A DNA stretch of 62,654 bases from Roseivirga sp. UBA6061 (GTDB taxonomy: Bacteria > Bacteroidota > Bacteroidia > Cytophagales > Cyclobacteriaceae): contig DIYF01000165.1 of the NCBI GenBank assembly GCA_002427745.1, forward strand, positions 1 to 62,654. The letters run 5' to 3'. Of this stretch, positions 8,136 through 16,299 are shown piece by piece. The notes under the pieces are model-generated. The model did no database searches, was not told the DNA's origin, and saw only the letters and a list, made by a program, of their open reading frames with translations. Positions within the stretch are counted from its first letter, which is position 1, and every line of letters starts with the position of its first letter. Position numbers and translations under genes: made by a program.

Positions 8136-8832
8136 AGTAGGTGTGGTCCCGTAAGATGGTGTAGAGAAACTTCACGGTGGGCTGCTCGCTTTGTATGTTA
8201 TACTTCTCTTTCAGCTTGCGCTCAAGTACGGTTACTGCTTTGTGAGCGGCATCTTCGCGATAGGCGCTCAGGGCATCTTTGATAATGCGTATGTCATGAT
8301 CAGAGATATCAGCCGCTTCGGGATGAATGGGAACATAGTCTTCATCCACCGGTTTCATAATAGCTTTGTTACGCAGGTTGGCTGTAGTGATTCTCTTGAT
8401 TTTCACCACGGTGGTTCCGGCCAGCATATCGCCTAGTCTCTGCCCTTTTTTATTGAGGATAATCAGCAGCACGGCCAGCCCTACAATAAAGAAATCGATG
8501 GGCTCTAAAAGCCATCGCAAAAAGTAGTTGGCCACAGAGGGAGGAGTGCCGTCAATTTTCACCACCCTTATTTTCATTACGCTCTTCCCCACTGTTTGAC
8601 CGTTGAAAAACATTTCTGCAAAAAGTCGGTAAAGAAATGCGATTATTACCATGATCCAGATCAGGAAGTCAGGAGTGTCGATACCTGGTATGGATAAGAA
8701 ACCGGCAACCACGAAAATAAAGCTGAACATGATCAGGATATCCAACAAGAATGCGAGCATGCGTTCACCGATTCCGGCCAGTGGGTATTCTAATTCTATG
8801 TTTTGAGTGGTTTGAACACTAACTGCTTGCAT
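8122..8832 (-). CDS. RDD-family membrane protein
   Basis: I chose the ATG at 8832, since the upstream extension to 8904 would run into the divergent gene at 8877. The 236-residue protein has the RDD signature (GERMLAFLLDILIMFSF, with Arg and Asp at the first helix), a second helix pair around FLIWIMVIIAFLYRLFAEM and GQTVGKSVMKIRVV, and a soluble C-terminal tail of about 85 residues. RDD proteins are often found with SpoIIM, MoxR and DUF58 genes, exactly as here, where it diverges from that operon by 44 bp. Proposed roles include ion or solute movement; unproven for this one. Confidence 0.9.
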   Translation of the reverse strand: MQAVSVQTTQNIELEYPLAGIGERMLAFLLDILIMFSFIFVVAGFLSIPGIDTPDFLIWIMVIIAFLYRLFAEMFFNGQTVGKSVMKIRVVKIDGTPPSVANYFLRWLLEPIDFFIVGLAVLLIILNKKGQRLGDMLAGTTVVKIKRITTANLRNKAIMKPVDEDYVPIHPEAADISDHDIRIIKDALSAYREDAAHKAVTVLERKLKEKYNIQSEQPTVKFLYTILRDHTYYVSR

Positions 8833-8876
8833 AACAAGTATTATTGAATAATTTTCTGCTTTAATAAAACGATCAG

Positions 8877-9845
8877 ATGAGGGAGTCAGCTTTCGCGAAG
8901 GCAAATATAAGTAAATGGGAAGAGTTCGAAAGGCTGATTGGTTCCAAGAAAAAAAAGGACCCTGATGAGCTGGCTGAACTTTTTATTCATCTTACTGATG
9001 ACCTGGCCTACGCCAAGACGCACTATCCTAAAAGCGACATTACACATTACCTGAATAATCTTTCTACCAAGGTTCATGCGTCTATCTATCGTAATAAGAG
9101 ACAAACTCAAAATCGCTTTGTAAGGTTTTGGAAATACGAGTTGCCCAGGATTTTCTACGTACACCGCAAGCAATTTGCCTATGCCTTTGTTGTGTTTTTT
9201 CTCTCATGTCTGATCGGGGCATTTTCTGCAGCCAATGACGATACCTTTGTAAGACTGATCATGGGTGATGCCTATGTAGACATGACTTTGAATAATATTG
9301 AAAGGGGTAACCCCATGGGTGTATATGGTAGTATGGCACGGGTTGATATGTTTTTTGCCATTACTTTCAACAATGTGAGGGTATCATTTCTGGCCTTTGC
9401 TGCAGGCATTTTGCTGTCAGTAGGCACGGGGCTGCTGCTTTTTCAGAATGGCGTTATGCTGGGCTCTTTCCAGTATTTCTTCTACGCCAAGGGCCTGTTA
9501 CTCACCTCCGTGCTATCCATCTGGATACACGGCACCATTGAAATTATCTCCATCGTGATGGCCGGTGGGGCAGGCATGATCATGGGAAATTCACTGCTCT
9601 TTCCCGGCACCTACCCACGCATGCTATCACTACAGAAAGGGGCACTGACGGGCGCCAAAGTTATACTGGGGCTGATTCCGCTGTTTATCATTGCGGGATT
9701 TCTGGAGTCTTTTGTTACCAGACTTACCCACTGGCCCGATGCCGTAAAAGCCATGATCATACTCGGTTCACTGGCTTTTATGATTTACTATATCATTATC
9801 TATCCAAGACGACTCAACCATAATGGAACATTCTCCGAAGATTGA
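8877..9845 (+). CDS. SpoIIM-family (stage II sporulation protein M-like) membrane protein
   Basis: A 322-residue membrane protein of the SpoIIM (PF01944) family: about 105 cytoplasmic residues, then helices beginning FAYAFVVFFLSCLIGAFSA and a conserved core (NNVRVSFLAFAAGILLSVGTGLLLFQNG; HGTIEIISIVMAGGAGM). The organism shows no sign of sporulation. In non-sporulating bacteria this family sits with RDD, MoxR and DUF58 genes, as here. It is the first gene of a rightward operon of eight genes; the ATG overlaps nothing and lies 44 bp from the divergent RDD start. Confidence 0.88.
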   Translation: MRESAFAKANISKWEEFERLIGSKKKKDPDELAELFIHLTDDLAYAKTHYPKSDITHYLNNLSTKVHASIYRNKRQTQNRFVRFWKYELPRIFYVHRKQFAYAFVVFFLSCLIGAFSAANDDTFVRLIMGDAYVDMTLNNIERGNPMGVYGSMARVDMFFAITFNNVRVSFLAFAAGILLSVGTGLLLFQNGVMLGSFQYFFYAKGLLLTSVLSIWIHGTIEIISIVMAGGAGMIMGNSLLFPGTYPRMLSLQKGALTGAKVILGLIPLFIIAGFLESFVTRLTHWPDAVKAMIILGSLAFMIYYIIIYPRRLNHNGTFSED

Positions 9846-10716
9846 ATTCTATAAAAAGCGGGACTTCAGTGCCACACTGAATGATACCTTCGTGTTCATT
9901 CGTGAAAACGGCTGGCCTTATCTGAAGGTACAGTTGCTCATAGCGGGGCCCGTTCTTCTGATCATCAATATCCTCACCAACCAGCTGCAGATGGGTTTTA
10001 TGAACCCTTTTGAGATAGCACAGAGTGAGAATTTTCTGGCTGATATGCTGCAGATCTATGGTATGGCGCTGGTGGCAAGCCTGGTGGCGGGCTCTCTTGT
10101 ACCCAGCATTACTTATGGCTATATGAAGGTGTATCAAACCACCTCACCGGAAGACATCAGCACGGCTCAGGTCACGCGTGGATTGGGCAAGCGTTTTATA
10201 TCGCTGTTTATTTTCGGAATCATTTCTGTCTTGATTATTGCCGTGGGAGCAATCTTCCTGTTTCTTCCGGCCATCTATTTTGGTGTGGTACTCTCTTTGG
10301 GTGCCAGTATTATCATATTTGAAGATACGGATCCCTTTCAGGCCCTGAGCCGGTGCTTTACGGTGATCAGGGATAACTTCTTCAACACCCTGCTGCTCGT
10401 CATTGTAGTGGGGTTGATAGCCTATTTTGTAAGTGCGCTTTTTTCGCTGCCACAAGGTATTATGTATGGCATCTGGACGTTTTCAAGCCTTGAAAGTGGT
10501 TCTACAGCCGAGATGCCGGGGTATATGCAGGCCCTTTCTGTCCTTTTTTCAGTATTTCAGTCCTTTGGCAATATCGTTACCTACTCCCTGATCTATGTGG
10601 CACTGGCCTTTCAATATGCCAACCTGATTGAGCGTAAGGAGTCCAGGGGACTGATGAGTAGAATCGGGGCGATGGGTGAGGAGCAGCAGCAAGAAGATGA
10701 GGACGAGGTTTATTAG
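9823..10716 (+). CDS. Multi-pass membrane protein of the SpoIIM-MoxR cluster
   Basis: A 297-residue protein with about 40 cytoplasmic residues then six transmembrane helices (YLKVQLLIAGPVLLIINIL; LFIFGIISVLIIAVGAIFLF; TLLLVIVVGLIAYFVSAL and others). The pattern resembles the membrane domain found in glycerophosphodiester phosphodiesterase-like proteins and DUF4013, with repeated internal symmetry, but no catalytic residues are seen. It overlaps the SpoIIM gene by 23 bp, and the DUF4129 start lies inside its last codons, so coupled translation is expected throughout. Confidence 0.82.
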   Translation: MEHSPKIEFYKKRDFSATLNDTFVFIRENGWPYLKVQLLIAGPVLLIINILTNQLQMGFMNPFEIAQSENFLADMLQIYGMALVASLVAGSLVPSITYGYMKVYQTTSPEDISTAQVTRGLGKRFISLFIFGIISVLIIAVGAIFLFLPAIYFGVVLSLGASIIIFEDTDPFQALSRCFTVIRDNFFNTLLLVIVVGLIAYFVSALFSLPQGIMYGIWTFSSLESGSTAEMPGYMQALSVLFSVFQSFGNIVTYSLIYVALAFQYANLIERKESRGLMSRIGAMGEEQQQEDEDEVY

Positions 10717-11425
10717 ATTTTTAGTCTTCATATTGGCCATTTGCTGGGGACTCAACCAGCCATTGTTCGCACAAAACGATACAGAGGAAAGCTCTGCACA
10801 ATCCACGGAATTCAGGGATTTTGACAGTGAAAAGCTCGAGCGCTATCGCAGTGACGATGACTTTGAATACACGCCACCACAACTGGAGGAAAAAGGCCCT
10901 TTTCAGCGACTTCTTGAGAGAATAGCCAGGTGGTTTGCCAACCTGTTCGGGTCAGAGGCTGCCGGAAATATCTGGGATGTCATCCTGAACCTGGTTTTGA
11001 TTGCCGCTTTTATTCTGTTTGTGGTCAAGATCTTTGGTATTGAAGCCCAGTCGCTTTTTAAGCCTGCCAGGAAGGAAAAGATTATGGCCTATACCGTGGA
11101 TGAGGAGACGCTGGACCAGATCAATTTTGACGAAGAGATCCAGAAAGCACTGCAGAGCAAGCAGTGGAGGCTGGCCATCAGGCTGGTTTACCTGGCTGCC
11201 CTGAAGCATCTGGCCGATACCAATAAGGTAGTAGTGGTTAAGGGTAAAACCAATCATGAATATCTCTATGAGCTGTCTTCCAGCGATACCCGTGATAACT
11301 TTTCTAACCTCAGCTTTTTATTTGACTATACCTGGTATGGTCATTTTGAGGCGAATGAACCCATGACCGATAAGGCTCAGAATTACCTGAGTGAGATAAT
11401 GAAGAAGGGAGGGGAAGCGCAATGA
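10697..11425 (+). CDS. DUF4129 domain-containing membrane protein
   Basis: I chose ATG 10697 over the GTG at 10676 because it starts directly at a signal sequence (MRTRFIRFLVFILAICWGL and on, cleavage near FAQ). The protein has a periplasmic segment rich in acidic residues, a transmembrane helix about residues 100-117, and a cytoplasmic DUF4129-type domain (WRLAIRLVYLAALKHLAD, then HEYLYEL and FDYTWYGHFEANEPM). DUF4129 proteins accompany MoxR/DUF58/transglutaminase clusters. It overlaps the DUF4350 gene by 4 bp (ATGA). Confidence 0.85.
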   Translation: MRTRFIRFLVFILAICWGLNQPLFAQNDTEESSAQSTEFRDFDSEKLERYRSDDDFEYTPPQLEEKGPFQRLLERIARWFANLFGSEAAGNIWDVILNLVLIAAFILFVVKIFGIEAQSLFKPARKEKIMAYTVDEETLDQINFDEEIQKALQSKQWRLAIRLVYLAALKHLADTNKVVVVKGKTNHEYLYELSSSDTRDNFSNLSFLFDYTWYGHFEANEPMTDKAQNYLSEIMKKGGEAQ

Positions 11426-12630
11426 AGGGTGATAAAAAATACCTGATTGGCCTGATTGTAATCCTGGGCTTATATATCTTTTATGAATTCCAGAAGCCCA
11501 AAGAGCTCGACTGGACACCCACCTATCATTTCAAGGATAAAATCCCTTTCGGCACCTATGTCACTCATGATCTGATGGAAGACATGTTTGATGGGCGGGA
11601 GGCCAACCACTCTTTCAGTACCATCTATTACAATGAGACCAATGGTGTGGAAAGAACCAATCAACTGATGATTGGTAACCAGATACTCTTGTCTGAGCTG
11701 GATTTTGATGCTCTGCTGAGCTTTGTTGAGGAAGGGTATACCGTTATGATGGTTGCTAGTCAGCTATCCAGGAGACTGACCGATAGCCTGGACTTTGAGA
11801 TGGGGATAAATGAGGCTTTTGCGACTGCGAATATCAGCGAGATTCAGGATGGCCTGGTAGGTGAATTGAAAAGTAAGGTGCATTTCAATATTGAAGGACG
11901 AGAGTCAGAGGTCTACACCTTCCCCTTTGCTGCCAGTCTTTCTTACTTCAAAGAGTATAATGATGACAACTGGGAGGCTCTGGCTGTCAATGAAGACGAT
12001 GGTGCGGTAGTGCTAAAGCTTAAAGACACAAACGGGCAGTTAATTCTATCTAGCTTACCGATGGCCTTTACCAACTACTTTGTGCTGGATGAAAAAACTT
12101 CGGGCTTTGCCGAGACCATGCTGAGCTTTTTTCCTAAGGATGAGCTGCTGACCCATAATGAGTTTTATCACATTGGCCGTGTTGAACCTACCTCCAAGGT
12201 GAGGTTTTTTCTCAGGCATGCTCCTTTGAAGTGGGCCATGTACCTGTTGATAGTGGTGATTTTGATCTTTATGCTGTTTGAGGCAAAACGCAGACAGCGG
12301 GTGATTCCGGTGGTAAAGCCTTTAAAGAATACTACGCTGGAGTTTGTCAATGTACTGGGCCGCCTCTACTACAGACAAAGTGACCATATAAAGCTGGCGC
12401 GTAAGCGCATAGCCTACTGGAAGGAATTTGTCAGGAGCCACTATAATCTCAGAACCGAGAAGCTGGACCAGTATTTTATTGATGAGCTTGTGAGGAAATC
12501 AGGAAGGGAAGAGGCCACTATCAGAAATCTGGTAAGTGTGGCCTTACAGATAGAAGAGGAGCGGGAGATGAGCTCGGGAGAGTTGCTACTGCTCGAAAAA
12601 CAACTAAACGAATTTTACGACATTAAATAA
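11422..12630 (+). CDS. DUF4350 domain-containing membrane protein
   Basis: A 402-residue protein: N-terminal helix (YLIGLIVILGLYIFYEF), a periplasmic domain of the DUF4350 type (WTPTYHFKDKIPFGTYVTHD and on, which resembles a class-I glutamine amidotransferase-like fold without an obvious active site), a second helix about residues 268-287 (WAMYLLIVVILIFMLFEA), and a cytoplasmic helical tail. It lies between DUF4129 and MoxR and is part of the same unit. In this widespread cluster DUF4350 is thought to work with the MoxR ATPase; the mechanism is unknown. Confidence 0.87.
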   Translation: MKGDKKYLIGLIVILGLYIFYEFQKPKELDWTPTYHFKDKIPFGTYVTHDLMEDMFDGREANHSFSTIYYNETNGVERTNQLMIGNQILLSELDFDALLSFVEEGYTVMMVASQLSRRLTDSLDFEMGINEAFATANISEIQDGLVGELKSKVHFNIEGRESEVYTFPFAASLSYFKEYNDDNWEALAVNEDDGAVVLKLKDTNGQLILSSLPMAFTNYFVLDEKTSGFAETMLSFFPKDELLTHNEFYHIGRVEPTSKVRFFLRHAPLKWAMYLLIVVILIFMLFEAKRRQRVIPVVKPLKNTTLEFVNVLGRLYYRQSDHIKLARKRIAYWKEFVRSHYNLRTEKLDQYFIDELVRKSGREEATIRNLVSVALQIEEEREMSSGELLLLEKQLNEFYDIK

Positions 12631-12638
12631 ATCGATTA

Positions 12639-13616
12639 ATGGAAAATCAGGAAACATTTGAAAACCGGGTAGATCTGTCAGGTCTCAAAGAAGGTGTGGA
12701 ACGCATCAGAACTGAGATAGGCAAGGTGATCGTAGGCCAGCAAAAAATGGTAGACCTCATTCTTACCGCTATTCTGGCAGATGGCCATATTCTGCTGGAA
12801 GGGGTACCCGGAGTTGCTAAAACCCTGGCCTCAAAGCTGGTGGCCAAAAGCATTTCAGTTGATTTTTCCAGGCTGCAGTTCACGCCAGACCTGATGCCCT
12901 CAGATGTGCTGGGAACCTCGATCTTCAATATGAAAAGCTCGAAGTTTGAGTTTAAGAAAGGACCGGTTTTTTCCAATATCGTACTCATTGATGAGATCAA
13001 CAGGGCCCCGGCCAAGACTCAGGCGGCCCTCTTTGAGGTGATGGAAGAAAGGCAGGTAACGGTAGATGGCCAGACCTACACTATGGAGGCACCTTATATT
13101 GTACTGGCTACCCAAAACCCGATTGAGCAGGAAGGTACCTATCGTTTGCCGGAAGCGCAACTGGACAGATTCCTGTTTAAGATCGAGATTGACTACCCTG
13201 GCCTTGACGATGAAACGGAAATTCTTCTGAGACAATCCAGAAGAAAGGAAGATCAACTGACTGAGGTATCTGAGGTGCTCAATGCAAAAGAGATTAAGAA
13301 ATACCGGGATTTACTCACGGATATTATTATCGATGAAAAGCTGTTAAGGTATATTGCTGAAATCGTGCATCAGACCCGTCACGATCAGTCCATTTACCTG
13401 GGGGCCTCACCCAGAGCCTCTTTGGCCCTGCTGAACGGGTCCCGGGCTTTTGCAGCCATTCAGGGCCGCGACTTCGTTACACCGGATGACATCAAATTCC
13501 TGGCCCCTTCTGTGCTAAAGCATCGTATACTGCTCACACCTGAAAAGGAAATGGAAGGTGCCAGTGCCGAAGAAGTAGTAAATCAGTTGGTAGCTAAAAT
13601 TGAAGTCCCCAGGTGA
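12639..13616 (+). CDS. MoxR-family AAA+ ATPase
   Basis: A 325-residue cytoplasmic AAA+ chaperone-type ATPase: Walker A region LLEGVPGVAKT, Walker B IVLIDEINRAPAKTQAALFEVMEE, sensor 1 LATQNPIEQEGTYRLPEAQLDRF and a C-terminal lid domain (YLGASPRASLALLNGSRAFAA) with the sensor-2 Arg. Length and motif order are standard for MoxR. It is followed by DUF58 with a GTG start overlapping its stop codon by 4 bp. MoxR and DUF58 partners usually act together in maturation or stress response; substrates here are unknown. Confidence 0.96.
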   Translation: MENQETFENRVDLSGLKEGVERIRTEIGKVIVGQQKMVDLILTAILADGHILLEGVPGVAKTLASKLVAKSISVDFSRLQFTPDLMPSDVLGTSIFNMKSSKFEFKKGPVFSNIVLIDEINRAPAKTQAALFEVMEERQVTVDGQTYTMEAPYIVLATQNPIEQEGTYRLPEAQLDRFLFKIEIDYPGLDDETEILLRQSRRKEDQLTEVSEVLNAKEIKKYRDLLTDIIIDEKLLRYIAEIVHQTRHDQSIYLGASPRASLALLNGSRAFAAIQGRDFVTPDDIKFLAPSVLKHRILLTPEKEMEGASAEEVVNQLVAKIEVPR

Positions 13617-14947
13617 AGCGCTTCTGGAAGTCATTCTTTATTACCAACCGCTTTTTCCTGATTACCGGAATTTTCATATTCCTGTTTCTGGTGGCGTACT
13701 TTTTTCCCGTGCTCTTTGGTATTACCAGGGTACTGTTTCTGGCATTTGTAGCCGCCTTTCTGGTAGACGCCATTATTCTTTACAGGGTGCGCAAGCCACT
13801 TACCGGTATTCGCGATTGTGCTGAAAAGTTCTCCAACGGAGATGACAATGAGATAAGGATTACGCTGGAGAGCAGCTACCCTCAAAGGGTGTTCATCAAG
13901 GTGATTGATGAGCTACCGGTGCAGTTTCAGAAGCGCGATCAGGTTTTTGAGCTGGATCTGGCTTCGGGAGAGGTAAAGGTGATTTCCTATCCCCTCAAAC
14001 CTGTTAAGCGCGGAGAATACCTCTTCGGACTGCTGAATGTTTTTGCTACCACCCAGCTGGGGCTGGTCAGGCGCAGAACCCAGCTGGGCGATGAGCATGC
14101 GGTGGCTGTGTATCCCTCCTTTATCCAGATGCGGAAGTATGAGTTGCTGGCCATTTCCAACCAGCTTACAGATCATGGTATCAAGAAGATCAGGCGCATT
14201 GGTAACAACATGGAATTTGAGCAGATCAAAAACTATGTGATTGGTGATGACTACCGCAAGGTGAACTGGAAGGCTACGGCCCGTAAATCTGAACTGATGG
14301 TAAATCAGTACCAGGATGAGCGTTCGCAACAGGTCTACTCGGTAATTGACAAGGGGCGCATGATGCAGATGCCCTTTGACAAAATGAGTCTGCTCGATTA
14401 TGCCATAAACGCTAGTCTGGTTATTTCAAACATTGCTTTGAAAAAGGGAGACAAGGCAGGCATTATAACCTTTCAGCAAAAGGTCAATTCTATTCTGCCG
14501 GCATCATCCCGTAACATACAGCTCAACCTCATTCTTGAGCACCTTTACAAGCAAAAGACGGCTTACAAGGAAGCGGATTATTCCAGGTTGTATGCCACGT
14601 TAAAGCGAAAAGTGACCCAGCGTAGTCTGATATTGCTTTATACCAATTTCGAATCTCTTTCTTCTTTGAAAAGGCAGCTCGGCCACCTGAGAAGAATCAG
14701 AAAACAGCACCTGCTGGTCTGTATCATTTTTGAGAATACAGAAGTAGACCAGCTGATTAACTCGAAAGGAGAGGACATAGAGGAAGTTTATACCAAGGGA
14801 ATTGCCGAGCAGCTGGTGTACGAGAAAAAGCTGATCGTCAAAGAACTACAGGCGCATGGCATCCACACGGTACTGACCGCTCCGAAAGAACTGAGTGTAA
14901 ACACCATCAACAAGTACCTGGAGCTTAAGGCCCGGGGGCTTATCTGA
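13613..14947 (+). CDS. DUF58 domain-containing protein
   Basis: A 444-residue protein that starts with GTG at 13613 inside the MoxR stop. There are two N-terminal helices (FFITNRFFLITGIFIFLFLV; LFLAFVAAFLVDAIIL), a beta-rich region, then the DUF58 signature (IGDDYRKVNWKATARKSELMVNQYQDERSQ) within a vWA-like domain (VYSVIDKGRMM, where a D-x-G replaces the usual D-x-S-x-S MIDAS motif). It is the usual partner of MoxR. Next gene follows after 11 bp. Confidence 0.93.
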   Translation: MKRFWKSFFITNRFFLITGIFIFLFLVAYFFPVLFGITRVLFLAFVAAFLVDAIILYRVRKPLTGIRDCAEKFSNGDDNEIRITLESSYPQRVFIKVIDELPVQFQKRDQVFELDLASGEVKVISYPLKPVKRGEYLFGLLNVFATTQLGLVRRRTQLGDEHAVAVYPSFIQMRKYELLAISNQLTDHGIKKIRRIGNNMEFEQIKNYVIGDDYRKVNWKATARKSELMVNQYQDERSQQVYSVIDKGRMMQMPFDKMSLLDYAINASLVISNIALKKGDKAGIITFQQKVNSILPASSRNIQLNLILEHLYKQKTAYKEADYSRLYATLKRKVTQRSLILLYTNFESLSSLKRQLGHLRRIRKQHLLVCIIFENTEVDQLINSKGEDIEEVYTKGIAEQLVYEKKLIVKELQAHGIHTVLTAPKELSVNTINKYLELKARGLI

Positions 14948-14958
14948 TTACTTCCCTT

Positions 14959-15378
14959 ATGAAAATCAGGACCAAATATGTCTTCCTGTTGGTGCTGGCT
15001 TTAGTAGCTGTCATGATCTGGAGTGCACTGAGTGAAAGCGGTATTGCCGATCTTGATACGGAATTCACAGAGATTGATGCCTTTCAGAATGAAAACAACA
15101 CAGGCCCTGTAAAGAGAAGCTATGTGGTAGTAGTCAGCGATTCTATTTGGGAAGATTTGAAGGTTTATGGCAACTATATGCCTTACTCAAAGCTGGGCAC
15201 TACTACTGTGTGGTTTTATCCTGATGGTGTACGAACCCCTCCGAAACTGGAAGCAGGCACTGGTGAGCTTACGCTGTTTGGTGGTATGTCCTGCCTGGCG
15301 AGATATGAAAAGAACAGCATGGGCGTTGTCACCCTCACCAAATATCCTTTCACTGATCGTGAGCGGGTGGTGGATTAG
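14959..15378 (+). CDS. Small exported or anchored protein of the MoxR cluster
   Basis: A 139-residue protein of unknown family with an N-terminal hydrophobic helix (YVFLLVLALVAVMIWSAL) and a small extracytoplasmic domain (RSYVVVVSDSIWEDLKVYGN, then TVWFYPDGVRTPPKLEAGTGEL). It lies 11 bp after DUF58, so it belongs to the operon. I cannot assign a function; position suggests an envelope partner of the MoxR system. Confidence 0.72.
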   Translation: MKIRTKYVFLLVLALVAVMIWSALSESGIADLDTEFTEIDAFQNENNTGPVKRSYVVVVSDSIWEDLKVYGNYMPYSKLGTTTVWFYPDGVRTPPKLEAGTGELTLFGGMSCLARYEKNSMGVVTLTKYPFTDRERVVD

Positions 15379-15428
15379 CCAGGTACAGGTCTTACCACAA
15401 TTAAACATAGCTTTAAGTAAATCTGGTT

Positions 15429-15830
15429 ATGGATGAACTCACCTACTTTGATACGCTCAGCGATTTTAAGCTATTTATGTTCAATACCCAGTATTTCTGG
15501 TACAAGCTGTTTCTGGCCGTCTTGATTATAAGGGCCATCCTGAATCTTTGGATTAATTACGTCTCTGATACAGGCATAGACAGTGACAGCGCTATGGAAC
15601 CCAGGAACGGAGATGATATTCAGTTTTTAATCATTACTGTGTTTACTTTTTGGTGGCGCGTCCTGCCAAAAGAAAGCAAGTTAATTAACCGCATGAAGAA
15701 ATGGACTAATGTGCTACATCTCTTCTTTATAGCCTTGACGCTCTTTGTAATCATTATGTTTTTCCAACTACAGGAGCTTAACCATAAACTGCCTGAGTCA
15801 GAAAGAGACTGGCTTTACTTTATAAGGTAG
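15429..15830 (+). CDS. Small membrane protein, last gene of the MoxR cluster
   Basis: A 133-residue protein with two or three transmembrane segments (YKLFLAVLIIRAILNLWI; FLIITVFTFWWRVLP; LHLFFIALTLFVIIMFF). Not recognised. It is 50 bp after the preceding gene and ahead of a hairpin with a T-tract at 15989-16015, so it probably ends the transcription unit begun at 8877. Confidence 0.72.
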   Translation: MDELTYFDTLSDFKLFMFNTQYFWYKLFLAVLIIRAILNLWINYVSDTGIDSDSAMEPRNGDDIQFLIITVFTFWWRVLPKESKLINRMKKWTNVLHLFFIALTLFVIIMFFQLQELNHKLPESERDWLYFIR

Positions 15831-15988
15831 TGTTATGAGGGACTTAACTGATTTTCAATTTATCGCACTTTCACCGGTCATCAGAGTCTGATTCACTTAC
15901 CAATTTGACCGGTTGCCTCCCTGTAGTTTCTCTTTGATACCATAAGTGTATTTCTTCGTAATGAAGCTTCTTTTAAGGCCTCTCAGGG

Positions 15989-16015
15989 CTGTAAACGGGC
16001 TTTACGGTTTTTTTT
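15989..16015 (+). terminator. Probable intrinsic terminator of the MoxR operon
   Basis: A 7-bp stem (ctgtaaa/tttacgg, one G.T pair), loop cgggc, then eight T residues. It is about 160 bp after the last stop codon, the first such structure downstream of the operon. Confidence 0.5.
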
Positions 16016-16168
16016 AATCTTTTTTTCAAAAAGAAGTAGGGTATACTTTACCAGGCGGGTATCAATACCAAACGCAGTCGAAAAAGACGTTTTAGAAAAG
16101 AAATTAGATAGTTAGTAGTCTGGTAAAAACTTTAAAAAGAACACCATTTTTATTTTAATGACCCAGCA

Positions 16169-16209
16169 AAATCCCCTCATTCATACGGAATAAGGGGATT
16201 TTATTTTTT
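16169..16209 (+). terminator. Intrinsic terminator
   Basis: A 9-bp perfect stem (aaatcccct/aggggattt), 15-nt loop and T-rich tail (TTTTATTTTTT). It reads rightward. No annotated gene ends directly upstream. Confidence 0.75.
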
Positions 16210-16237
16210 AGCGCAGTCATAAAATGAATCTATTTTG

Positions 16238-16285
16238 AAAAGCCCTGCGGACATCAGAAAAACTGGTTGTCCGCAGGGCTTTTTT
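16238..16285. terminator. Strong bidirectional terminator
   Basis: A 16-bp perfect stem (aaaagccctgcggaca and its complement) with a 14-nt loop; the T-tract is seven long on the + strand and four long on the other. It lies 15 bp from the stop of the leftward multicopper oxidase and probably ends that transcript. Confidence 0.85.
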
Positions 16286-16299
16286 ATAGAAGGCCAAAA

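Larger units (their letters stand above)
15831..16299. other. 469-bp gene-free interval with three hairpins
   Basis: No open frame here carries recognisable protein features. The interval holds three hairpin structures (15989-16015, 16169-16209 and 16238-16285). The about 150 nt between the first and second hairpin has no assigned content and might hold a small RNA; no good promoter was seen in it. Confidence 0.5.
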
